Of a DNA stretch of 64,000 bases, positions 36,601 through 49,300 are shown piece by piece; the stretch's first letter is position 1; every line of letters starts with the position of its first letter. The position numbers and the translations under genes are program-made. This DNA comes from Brachynemurus nebulosus (lineage: Eukaryota; Arthropoda; Insecta; Neuroptera; Myrmeleontidae), in contig JAPWDM010000013.1 of the NCBI GenBank assembly GCA_035578155.1, positions 13,169,527-13,233,526 of the forward strand. The letters run 5' to 3'. Below the pieces are notes generated by a model. It was given only the letters and a program-made list of their open reading frames with translations, searched no databases and was not told the origin of the DNA.

Positions 36601-39600
36601 ATCCTGTTGCTATTTTTTATGATGTGTACCGTCCTCTAAAGTTTCCAGTCACGTGATTTTGTGCCACTTTTTCACGTCTATATTTTTCACTAAGCAATTT
36701 AAACTCGAACCATAAACGAGAGACATTCGTTCTCCAAGAAAATTCAGTGAACACTGAGACGTCGTTTCGACGTGCAACTTTAAGAAATTGTTTTTCTTAC
36801 CGTTCAAAAGAAAATTTTAGCTGGGACACTTGGTATATCTCTGCATATAACAAGTTTTATTTTATAAAAGTTAATCTCTGGTATTCTGAAACGTTATAAT
36901 ATGGTTTTTAGACATTAAATACGTTGATAAGAGAAATACTGTTAATACATATTATTTTGTAATTGGTAAATAATGTACATTAAACGTTCCAAAATGGAAT
37001 TTGGTAATTTCGTTAATGAAAATTTTCTTTGAACATTTTCTCCTTTCGGTTGAAAAATTAATTTTCAAATATAAAAATTACTTTTTGTGGCAAATTTTTG
37101 ATTTTTTCTGTTCCACCACATTGTAAGATTTAAAAAGAGTTTTGCGATAGGCAAATATAATTGTCATTCTTGGTGTTTTCCTTATAAAAACCTAAGCCCA
37201 CTAAACCCAAAGGCGTGGAAAGAAATGGTGGACTGCGAAAATTTTCCCTAAATATAAGTAACCAGCAAAAAAAACTCTTTGTACTTTTTCCGGAGTCCCC
37301 TCTGCCAACAACTACAGGTCCCCGCTTCAAGTCCGGGTACCGAGGCTGCAATTCCCTCTCGTCAAGCCCGACAAAACCTACGAATTCTGTAATTAAAACT
37401 GATTTCTAAGAAACTATTCTATTATTTCCAGAAATAATCCTGTTTTATCTTTTGTTCCAGAAATTGTCTACCCACTACTAGCTGTGGGAGCTGGTGTCGT
37501 ACTCATCATAATCATCTTAATTGTTTTGTTACTGAGTAAAAAGCGGAAAAAAATTAATGACGGTGAAACGGGACGTATGCCAAACATATTAATATATCCA
37601 AATAAAGGAAGTTCTGGACCACAATTTCTGTAAGTAATTTGAATATTTCTCTATTGTCCCAATAGCATTCCAGTTACCATTTCATTCGTACGATTGTATG
37701 CGATGAAACCTTGGGTGAGTTGTTGTGCGCATGTCCTCAAAGGTTTCTAAATTAGTAAGGTGGATGTACCATGGAAAGCCATGCTCCTTAGAAGGCCAAC
37801 TATTAAAAAGTCGTTGTAATTGACATGTAAAGACATATTCCTTCTACATACACTAAGATCCAGCAAACTCAAGACCACAGACGCGGTGACGAGTCCTTCG
37901 CGCCGCTATTGCGACAGTGCGATCTCACGCTTCGTAGAGTTCGGTCGTCAACGTTACAATTGTTATTCGCGCGCACAGCAAACGTTAGTTTTTAGTTAAA
38001 TAACCTATTATTATGTCATATTTTTGTACTGTAAATTGTCGTATAAGGATATGTTTATGGTACTAAAGGAAAAAAAAAATAGTTCTGCCTCGATTTAAGT
38101 TAAAATATTGTTAGTGTTCCTAGGAAAGCCGGTGGTTCCTTTTAAGGCCAATCAAAAAGTTGACTGTTGGCCTTGCTAGGGTACTTGGGCCTTACAAGGA
38201 ACATCTACAAACCATGAACATATGAACGTTGATTTTAAATATTCCTGACTAGAAGACTGACTATGTGATAACTACAGTACTCAGTCTGCAGTGTCTATTA
38301 TTTTATTATAATTAATATTAAAAAGTCATAGATAATTGTTAGTTTGGCCTTCTTAGGAACATTGTGGCCTTACAAAGAACAGACCCATAAGAAGGCTATT
38401 GTAGGTAAAAAAAAGTTTTTAATTTCATTATAAAACGCATTGGTAAGTTATTTGATTTGAATATAATGCTCATTACTACCAAATAATTTCCATTAATATA
38501 TTCTTAGTTAGACGATGGTGTTCAAGTAATGTTCGTTAAGTTTTTTATAGATGATAAAAATATATTGAGCATTTAATGTTTCACTCAAATAAAAGAGCTT
38601 ATTATGTAGTTTTAGTAAAAGCGGATATATTAATTGTTACAACTCTATTTTTAAGTTGAACGACTGATGTATAATATTGGCCTTGTTTGGAGCCGTGTTC
38701 CTTGCAAGGCCATTTGGAAGAGCTTAAGAAAACTTAAGTTTAATAAATAGTGATTAAAGATAGGTTAAAAAAAAAAGTGATTTATATGGTACACAACAAA
38801 ACAAAGTATTACTAATAATTTGTTTCCTTCATTTATCCAGTAAATAAACGAATAAAATATGTTTAATCGTTAGAGTGGCCTTCCATGGTCCACCCACCTT
38901 ACAGTCATTTTTCAATAGGTGGCGCGCGCGAGCCGTTTTAATAAATATGTGTATTTCAGACAAGGAGAATGGAAAAATTTAAATCAAATTTAACGTGAAA
39001 TTGAATTTTCATAAACAATTTTTTTTTTGTTTTGTTTTTCGGCTATAAATATTTCTGTATAATTTATAACCTTTAAGAAAAAGTTGTGTTATATAAAACA
39101 ATTGTAAATAAATGTTTAAAAAAATAAAAACGATAAATTATTATGTTTAATCGAATTTTACATTAGTGTATGTTTACGATCTAACGAAAGCGTTACAATT
39201 TTCTTATAACAGAATGTTGTACACATTAAACCTCTGGGTGTGAGATTAAGTTGGTTTTATTTGTTTCTGATGGTTGTTTCTTTTTCACATGCTATTTCGC
39301 TTTATTCCGCATAAGTGTCGAGAAGTAGAAAGAAACAAAAAAACAAAAATTATTATGTCGCCAAATAGTTTACAGTTTAATTCCGAAATTTATTACTGTG
39401 CAAGAATTGCATAAGTTTTGAAATACAGAATCATCAGAAGTTTCATCAGTTTATAGGGCGAGACAAGATACTGTTTATTCAATTAATTTTTCACGATTCA
39501 AAGTGAACAAAATCAAAATAAGCTACGACTGTTGCAAAATTTTAAGCCTGGCGAGGGAGAGCGGTTCAGATCAGTGATTGATAAATAGCCAAAAACCCAT

Positions 39601-42600
39601 TGGCGAAAAGATCATTCCATTTAAGACGTTATGCGGCCCATACACGGTTCAACTTGTTATACAACTTGGTTGAGTTGTACAACATGTTGAATCGTGTGTG
39701 AGGCAGTTGGTCAACTATTTTGATGGTTGCATAAACGGTTGAAGTAAAATCAAAATATTTTGATTTTACGTGGGCGAAGCAAATGGTCTATGAACATGTT
39801 CTACTGTGTGTGGGGTAGTTGAACAACAAAACCAGTACATATATGGTGTAAAGGGTTGAAATCAACAAAATATTTACAGCGGTAACAATTGGAAAGTTTA
39901 AATATTTGATTTTGTTTCTTATTTCCAATAGCTTGTGGTGATACCGCACTTGAAAATTTTAAGTCTTCAAAAGAATTTCCCGTTGCAAGAAACCTTAATG
40001 TAATTCCCAAGCGTGTTTTTGCAGAAATTGCATTACGCATAAACGTATCTTCTTTGTTTATTAAAGGTGTTATGTTGACTAAAATATAATTAAAAATTTC
40101 TTCGTTCATTCGCATATAATTTTTATAATCGGTTCACATTCACTAATTTTTTTAATAGTTTTTCATTAGAAAATTTTTTTCCCAACCACTTTTTGCTCCA
40201 TTTTCTTTTTTTTTCGTTTACTCAAGCTTTCTTTACTAATTTCTGCAATTACTGCTAAGGTAAGAATTTTATCCATAATTTTAACGAAGTTCTCTTTTTC
40301 AAAAATTGTGAATAACTGAAGTTGGACAACAAGTTGAATGAATAGTTTAATAGTGTATGGCAAACAGTTCAACTTGTAGTACAACTAGGTAGTACAACAA
40401 GTTGAACCGTGTATGGGCCGCATTACATCTATTTGAAATTTTATTTTAGCACTTTTCTTTTGTTGACTTAAATGATGTAAAAACATCCTAAAAGCGATAC
40501 CCAATAGCAATTATAGTCCAAGATAGCTTTTTAAGCAACATTTTATTTCATTTTTATAATATTATAAACATTTCGGTAAATACATATGTAAAAAAACTTC
40601 ATGGTATAATAACTTATATTCCTATACAATGTATTGGTTAAATGCTTAAAAACAATCAATAAGTAATTATATTGATAAATTATCGCAAATTAATGTTTAA
40701 ATTTTTTACTTTCTCTTGCTTTTTATTGACATTATGTACTTTAATGGGCATTTTTTTTTAAACCGCACAAAATAAGACCGCAAAAAGAAACGTTTTGCTG
40801 TATTGATTCATGGAAATAAAAAGAAATAACTAGGAGGGACTACGGCAATCAAAGAATAATGAAGTCTTTCCGTTTAGTCAGTAGCACGTTTGTAATATAT
40901 CTCTGTGATGATCATATTTTATGCCCTAGAACGGAATACAATTTTTTTGTTTTCGTTGACCAAGTATATTATCAGTGAGTAGGGGAAATCGAGGGGAGTT
41001 GGTATAGATAGAAGTGTTCCCGAAAAGATAAGTTTTTGTTTTTGTAAAAGTATATAGAGGAGCATCAAATACATGGGAAGTTGGGAAATTATCCTAAAAC
41101 TTCTAAATAAAAAAATAAGTCTCAATAGGGATTTCTTTAAAATTGTATTATCTATCCTCGCTTTCCCCTATATGGTTTGCAACTATTCTAATGTTCGTCC
41201 CGATGATCCGATGATTTATCTTTACAGCATACGAGAAAATTACTGGAAAAATAAATGAAAATGCCGCGTCGTGTATACATATATAGTTATAAATGTTTCC
41301 TTTAGGGAAATGATATTTTTTGATTGTAATAAAAAAAATGTTCGTCAAGTGTGTGTTGGACACGCATTAGTCGGGGTTCCTCGTCAGTTAGCGATTTATT
41401 ATGAAGTTCAATATTGCGCATACTATATATAGGTTTAAAAATGAAAAGTGATGCAAGAGAAATTTTTTTTAACGATTTTCCACATGATAGGGTACGTGGA
41501 ATTTCTGGGGTTATTTACGAAAAGACTTGAAATTTTGGGGAAATTTCTTTTAGAATTTTCGAAAATTTGCTCATCTGTACGGATATAACTTTAGTTGAGT
41601 ATTCTTAGTAAATACTAGTATTTGAATATTTTTTAAATTTCTCGAATTCAGTTTAGTATTTCACAAATTGGATTCAGAAAGGAAAAATAGTTAAGTGGAT
41701 GTTAACTTCAATTAAAGAGTCCTAATGATGCCATACACAATGGGATAGGTGGGAGACTACTTCAAGAACTTTTTTTTTCCTAATTATATTTGAAATTTCT
41801 ACTTACCGACTCCACATTTTATGTTTACATTTTCAAAATATTAATTCTTAAAATGTAATGTACCATTTAATTGTCCATTGAAAAAGAGGTCAAATTACAC
41901 ATTTTGATAAATGTTCTGGAATATTCTATTCGTCAGCTAGCAAAGATATTCAAAAACAGACGTCGCCATTGAATTGGCTACCAAAATAGAGATAAAATTA
42001 AATATTTTGAGAAATGTTCTAGAATATTCTATTTGTCAACTAACAAAGATATTGGAAAATCTACTGCACCACTTAATTGTCCAACCGAAATTAAAACTAA
42101 TGTAAACCAAATGTCCGACCTTTGCTATTTGACGAATAGAATATTCTAGAGCATTTATCAAAATGTGCTATTCCGTCTTCTATTCGATGACCAATTAAAT
42201 GGTGTAATCGATTTTTCGATATCTTTGTTAGTTGACGAATAGAACATTCTAGAATTTTTGTTAAAATGCGCTGCTTAATCTAATTTTTAGTGTCCAATTC
42301 AATAGTGAAGTTTGTTTTTTAGTATTTTTGCTAGTTCACGAGTAGAATATTCTAGAATTTTTGTCAGTTTCCGCTATTTGGCTGCTTTTACGCTGATGAA
42401 TGTGATAGTGAAGTTGATTTTTCGACAATTTTCTAAAAGTCGTCACTCATATTCATTAGTATAACATTCGATTTCCTTTGTCTACACAACCGAATTTTAA
42501 GTGTAAATTGTCTCTTAAGATAATTTTGGGTTAAATAAATTCAGATAAATAATATGTACCAACCCCCGAAACAAAAGTTTACCGACGCCCTTGATCTTCC

Positions 42601-45092
42601 GATTTTACGTACTTCCCCTTAAATTTGCACCGACCACTACGTAAAATTGGATTTGTGGTGGCATTATTGTCGTCAAAAAGTTTCTCGACAATTATTTATG
42701 TCCGGTCGTCAAAAATTGAAAAGTTGGCAACCCTGGTATTGAGACATTTTTTTCGGGACCCTTAAACTGGAGATAGAGAAACAATTGAGTTATTCGAATT
42801 GTTTTTTTTTTTGTTGCAGCACAAAAGAAATACATTTCAGTGTACCACCAATCAGAAGCACGTCATTGGGTGACCTTGAAGACAATCCCACCAATGGCGA
42901 CGAAGCCGACATAGAGATGGATAGTAACAGTCTAACACCGTCAAACAGTTCGTCCAGAAGCAACGGTTGTCAAACGCATCGATCCAATTCGTTCAGTAGC
43001 TACGGATTGGGTACACTGGATCCATCGTTGTATATAAATCAACCAGAAATCGAAGTGTTCGATTGGCCCGATGGACATTTGGGACGAATTTGGTTCACGT
43101 TGAAATATGAAGCGGCCAGTGAAAAATTGCTGGTGACACTGTTGAAAATTAAAAATTTACCGTCACGAATTATGGGGACAGTTAGTACGTGCGATCCGTA
43201 TGTAAGGTAAGTTTTTAAGAATCAAATTTCGGTTCTTAAATCTAGACTTCTACTGTAATCTTCGTAATATATTTTACCGACCGTAAACCATCTATGATGT
43301 TGTATATGTAAATTTATGCACAAGTATTATGGTAACATCTGATTAAAACGACCGAGCTCTATAAGGCCTGGTGCACACATACGGTTTTTAAACGCGCAAC
43401 AATACTGCATAGACATAAGCATGTGATGCGCACATCAGTTTCTAATACGCGCGGCACTTTATGATCGAAATTAGTTTTAAAATCCTTACAACTTAAAAAT
43501 GATATTTAGTAAAATTTATATACTTATGTATGATATGTTTTGTCATGATAATTCGTGAACGAAACATTAAATTTCTACGAATGAAAACATTGGGAGCTCC
43601 GAATTGTCGGATGAATTTCTTACGTCAGATACCCAGAAGTATGTTTTTTAAGTATTTTTCGTCAAAAAAATAAGTTTTTGTCAAAATTCAAAGGTTTTCC
43701 AGCTTTTTTTACATCATCGGAAAGAGCGAAAAAAATCGTATAAGATGGATTTTTGAATCATTTTTTTTGTATATTTAAATTTTTTCGTGAAGAATATTGT
43801 GAAGAAAAAAGAGTGCAATGTTTAGTTCATTCTTTAATTCTCTACCTCCTTTTGCTCCTTCTTCTCCAGCTCAGTGTTGAGCGTACTTTCCATTATCATA
43901 ATCGTCACTTGAATAACAGTGCAGTTTAATTAAAAATATCTGTTTGAAAATTTTTCAAAATTTAACTGATTTGCTTCTTATAACATTAAAAAAACGCTGC
44001 TTAAAAAAACTAGTATTAACTAAAATATCCATATACTATTGCTCCGATTGCGATGAAATTCGTCGGCGACCATCTCACAACTAAACCACACAAATTCTAA
44101 AAATTTCATCAAAAAACAATCGAATAGTCCCGAAGTTATGCCACTTAGTGAGATTTTCGGACACATAGACGTACCGACAGGCAGAGACGTGTAAAAATTT
44201 TCATTTGTGGCGAGGTGGGAATAATTTTAATATTTCAAAAGTGATCACAATGCTGCCGCTACTTTAGTAGTTTCGGAAACAAAATGTATGAATCAGACTT
44301 TCTATATACCCCCGTCTGGAAATATTAGCTGTAATAACTCAATATACGCATATAATTCAAACCGCAATTTTGGTACCACAGCCGCCGATGTTGCGTTTTC
44401 GAAAAACCGCATGATTGTGTGCATCAGACATTATACGAACACTACTTGTACCATATTAAGGTCGCATTGTGTTCCGATGCGTTCATATTCTACAGAATTA
44501 ATTGAATCTTGAAAATAATGCGATCATAAACTCTATTGTACTTTCTAACTCGACCTCATCTTCGCGTCCTGAACTTTAAACTTGACGCCTGTATTTATTT
44601 CGAACGATTCTCTTACGGTTGGGCAATTATTTTCTTTGTTACATTAAACAATTTTCTTTTACACTTCGTAAGAATTTGCCCCGATCAAGTAAGTCATTTG
44701 TTATTGTTTATAGACCGTATACAGTATTTTATAATGTTCCTATAGTATAGGAGGTATCAGTATTTGTTTTTTGTTCCAAGAATTATTTCCTTGTATAGTT
44801 AAATGAAAATTAAGTACACGTTTCTATTTAAACGTATTATTTCAAGCGTAAAAACATATAATAAGTGAACAGTTTAAATGGAAATTCAATGATAGATAAT
44901 TTTTGTTGGTAAAGAATTCGATGAAAATTATACAGGGTGTAAAATAAATAACTCTCGTCCTTTTGTGGGGTGACTCATAGCACCTTGTAGACACTAAAAC
45001 CACAGGAATTTTTTCGGAATTAACAGCCGCTTCACCCCTCAAAAGGGTAAGAGTTATTTCCCTTACACCCTGTATATATCTTTCGCCTACAG

Positions 45093-45141
<49 letters not shown>

Positions 45142-46364
45142 GGTGTAAGGGAAATAACTCTTATCCTTTTGAGGGGTAAAGCGGCTGTTAATACCGAAAA
45201 AATTCCTGCGGTTTTAGTGTCTACAGGGTGCTATGAGTCACCCCACAAAAGGACGACTTATTTGTTTTACACCCTGTATGAAGGTACTGCTCTAATAAGT
45301 ACCTAATCGTGCTCGGAAAAATTCACAATTTTTATGTCGAATATTTTATTTAAGTAAGGAATCAAGCGCGTTAAATTAGAGTCTAGGCGGTTACCGTTAA
45401 GCCTAGGCTCAATTTTGGCGGCCAAACAGTGCTGGATTTACACTAGGGGCACGCGGGGCTAGTGCATCGTGCGACAAAATTTGGAATTTGGCGTTTTTTT
45501 TTCTTGTCACTCGCATTTTTTGTAGGAAAAAGTTAAAAAGTTATTAAGAAATGTTTTTCCCTTTAAAGAGAAAGGTAGGAGTAGCATTTTTCACGGTGCC
45601 CAGGGCAGCACTTAGGGTAAATCCGGCTCTACGTCCAGATATAAACACGAATTTTTCTACAATTTAATGTTAACAATTTTTTTTTTAAGATAGTGATTGC
45701 AGGCACAAGCCCTAAGAATCCTAGTTTCTGACTATTTTCACTGAAATTTATTATAATATTTATTGTAGACAACGAGTTTGAAAAATTGACATAACAAACT
45801 CCTTAGGAATTGAGAATAGTGACCAATTTATGTATCTACAACTCTTATCGGAAACTGAAAAGTTGAAAAAGATTCAAAGATTAAGAGTGCATATTTTATT
45901 TTACTACTAAACTGAGTCTTTTAACTTATTATTAGAAATAACTTGAGGATCAACCTAAAAAATTAATTTTTAGGTTTCCAGAAATTTCAAAATCCTCACA
46001 ATTTTTAACGAATTGAACTAATTGCTCAATCTGTAAGAGATGAATTTTTAGCTAGTAGAATTTAGTTAAGTAGTCTTCCCTAACGAAATAGCTTGAAGAC
46101 TTGCAAGATTGGATCAAATGAATTGATTTAACACCTTCCTGTGACTTTTTGTGACAACAAATTTCTTTACTTTATGAAAAAAAAAAAAAAAACATCAACT
46201 ATGAGGGGTTTGATAACACAAATTCTTTGATCCGGATATTGACACTAATCCTTGAACGAAAATAAACTATGTCGGTACCATGATAACTAATAATTCATAT
46301 GTCTAATTCTATCCGATTGTCCCCATCATCGATATCATGTCACATAAAATTCTGAGCAATTGAA

Positions 46365-46398
<34 letters not shown>

Positions 46399-49300
46399 TT
46401 GGAAGACGATCTCGAATAATAATGTCTATATACGCTTCTATTTCTTCTTATTTCAGATTACATTTAATACCGGATGAGCGACGCGTCCTTCAATCACGAC
46501 AGAAGAAGAAAACGTGTAACCCGTGTTTCGACGAGACATTTGTATTTCAGGTAAAGCAAAAACAAATAAAAGAAAATTCGACATTGAGTCGGGATTTCGT
46601 AGTTCAGTAGCCATCTAGAGTTTTTCACAATTCTTTGGATAAATTATTTCTTGCTTTTATTTAATATTTAGGGAGTTATTCTAGTCTATAGAGAGCAAAA
46701 ATTTCGGCTTTTTTTGACCTTCTAATTTATTGATATTTTTAAGAACATAAAAAAATTTCATAAAATAGTTATTTGCGTATTAAGAGCGCAAAATGGTGGT
46801 TTGCCGCTCGATTGAGAATGTTGACGCGCGACGCCGCCAGACGGAGCGCGTTAATCTCATGAGAGCGGCAATGTCATTTTGTGCTCGAATTACACACAAT
46901 ATTTTTTCTACAATCTTATAAAATTTTTTTTTTATTTAAAAGATACCTACTTGAAAAAATAATAATAGACGTTAATATTTACTTTAATATTATAATTTTT
47001 GCAGCTTCAGAAATATCTGGAGGTGTACTTGAGAAATCACTGTCACTGTTACATATTTCCATCATATATGTATATATTTCTTTAAATTTTTTATTCTAAT
47101 TATTTATTAATTATTGAGCGAGCGACAAAGTATTACTTTTCCGCTTTAAAGCGAAAAGTAGTACTTTGTTGCTCTACTAAGATTGTAGAAAAAAGAAATT
47201 AATGGACTTATAGCCATTTAAAAATATTCATGTGAAAAAATGATGTGCTGATTGACATGATTTTAGCATTTGGCTTCATCTGCAACAAAAAAAAGAAAAA
47301 GATTCTGCTTTAGAAAGGTTGTCATTCTAGCGGAAACTAGAATGAAAAAAGTCAGTCATTCTGGCTGTTAAAAAAAATTATTTCTTTTGACGTTTTTTTT
47401 TTCAAAGCTTTTAATTTAAAAAAAAAAAGATAGACTTGGCAGAAAATGAACTGAGAGATGCGCAGAAACGCATTTTAAAATGGATTAGTCTAAGTCATTT
47501 TGAAGGTAAGGTGGATATCTGTCAAATACATGTATCTTATGAACCATAGAGCAGTGAGTTGATTTATTTTACCCACTCCACCTGCGCAAACGAAGATAGG
47601 TCTCTTACTTCAAAATCTTTTGACTATAGTAAAAATTAAAATTTTGCTATATCCGTAGTCTCTTCCCATAAAGCAGCATGTTTTGAAAATATCGATGCAT
47701 ATAATTTTAAAATACAATACCTCTGATACCGCCCAACTTACCGCATTATAATGGCTATACAACTTTGTAAATTTTCAAAATTTTTAAAGCTTCTTCCGAG
47801 GACATATTTATAAAGACTTATACTTCCAGAAAATGAAATTAAAAAAAAATCTAATTTTAAAAAAATCCTACCTAGACTAGAATGCTGCATTAAAACTAAC
47901 CGTTAATTTTTTTTTTGATAACATGATTATCTAAACCTTTTACATTCGCTTAAATTGCGATCAAGTGCGAGTTGACAATGTGATCACAGAAACCACAAAT
48001 TTATAATGATTTCTTTGCTGAAACTACGAAGTCCTAAAAAAAAAAACTTATTTTTTTATTTACTTCCTTGTAATTTTGTTTACGTTGTGAAGATATGTAT
48101 AAAACGAATACCAGATTGAGTCAGTCAATGTGAGTGTTATTTATGTGGGATTATAATATTTTCCTTTCGATAACAAAAAATATAAGTTTTATAACCAGAC
48201 ATGGGAAAAAATGGTGCCTAACAGAATCGCCATATAAAATATTTTGTACTGGGGCGGCTACGAACAGAGCTGGAGGGCTGTCATAAAACGTAATAATATT
48301 ATCAATCTTTTTAAAAATCAGTTTTACGACGTTTTACTGTTAACACTACATCGCCAATGTTGTGTGTGTGTGTGTCTGTTTGTGTTTTTTTTTGTTCCCA
48401 ATATTTATGAATCATTTTGTTTTTTATCTATACATACATATCTTTATATTTTTCTAATGCAAAAACTAAACCATGTTGAAACATGTCAGGGAGCTACTGG
48501 AGTACCTGATATATACATTATGTTTATATTAAGCAGGTATAATGTTTTTATAAAGAAGGTGAGATATAAAGTAAAGGCCCCTGTACCGGAACGAGATCAT
48601 ATGTCCGAACAGTTTTGACATTTATATATTAATGAAGTTATTTGTGAAAGAAACCTCTGATAACAAAAATTATTATTAGTAGAATGGTTATTTTTCAATT
48701 TAAATTCACCTCACATTTAATGTTTCCTTACTTAATTAAAGAAATACATATATTAAACCATTTTTGTTGAATACAGCATTTGATCCTTTATTTACGCCTG
48801 ATACTTAAACCATTCTATGTTTCCTACTTTGACGTCTAGATGTCACTCTATGTGTCATATTACTCATATTACACGTCTGTTTGTATATTGGTTACCAACT
48901 CCTAGTGTCATTAATATTTCTTTGTTTGGATATATAGATGTCGACATTTTGTAAGAGAAAAACATTAATAAATAATAATTTTTGGGTTGTATTTTTTTAT
49001 AAACATATTCATTGGATTAAAAAAAAACTTTCTTTTATGCTTATTAAGAAAAAAAAAATGGGTGTTTAATTTATTTGTCAATTTTTATAAGCCAGTTTAA
49101 TTACACGCCTAAAAATAGTGTTCCGGCATAGGGGCTTTTACGTTACATGTTATTTTAAATAATCACAAAGGAAATAGAGATATGTTTACATTATAAATAT
49201 TTTCAATTCGACAATTAAATTCTATTACAGTTAACCACTTATTTATTCAACATTAATTTTTTTTAATTATTTTTAAAATTAAAATTATATGTTAATTTAT

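Larger units (their letters stand above)
20837..37460 (+). other. intron 1 of the synaptotagmin gene
   Basis: 16.6 kb, gtaagt...ttccag, phase 1. Filled with MITEs, two tRNA-like elements and a nested mariner remnant. The stretches 22040-23010, 24220-25110, 25610-26460, 31750-33020 and 35630-37460 show nothing else I recognise apart from the open frame at 36215-36595 discussed in the findings. Confidence 0.85.
37630..42819 (+). other. intron 2 of the synaptotagmin gene
   Basis: 5.2 kb, gtaagt...ttgcag, phase 2. Three structured blocks: a MITE at 37758-38899, a Harbinger element at 39632-40422 and a palindromic array at 41865-42435. Confidence 0.88.
43207..46456 (+). other. intron 3 of the synaptotagmin gene
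   Basis: 3.25 kb, gtaagt...tttcag, phase 2. Holds a dispersed-repeat fragment (43545-43760), a paired MITE (44933-45276) and a small hAT-like element (45427-45631). 45640-46360 shows nothing recognisable. Confidence 0.88.

Noticed and set aside
36710..36790. Less AT-rich stretch as an exon
   Set aside because: No frame with flanking AG and GT sites that I could support.
37130..37409. Overlapping open frames on both strands just before exon 2
   Set aside because: Less AT-rich than the surroundings but no domain, and neither frame joins exon 2 in phase with a clear splice site.
42785..42819. N-terminal extension of the exon 3 frame (MSYSNCFFFCCS)
   Set aside because: This is the polypyrimidine tract and acceptor of intron 2, not coding.
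48244..48618. 124-codon open frame
   Set aside because: Low-complexity Cys/Val/Phe stretches over a TG repeat, no domain recognised, no splice or promoter context.
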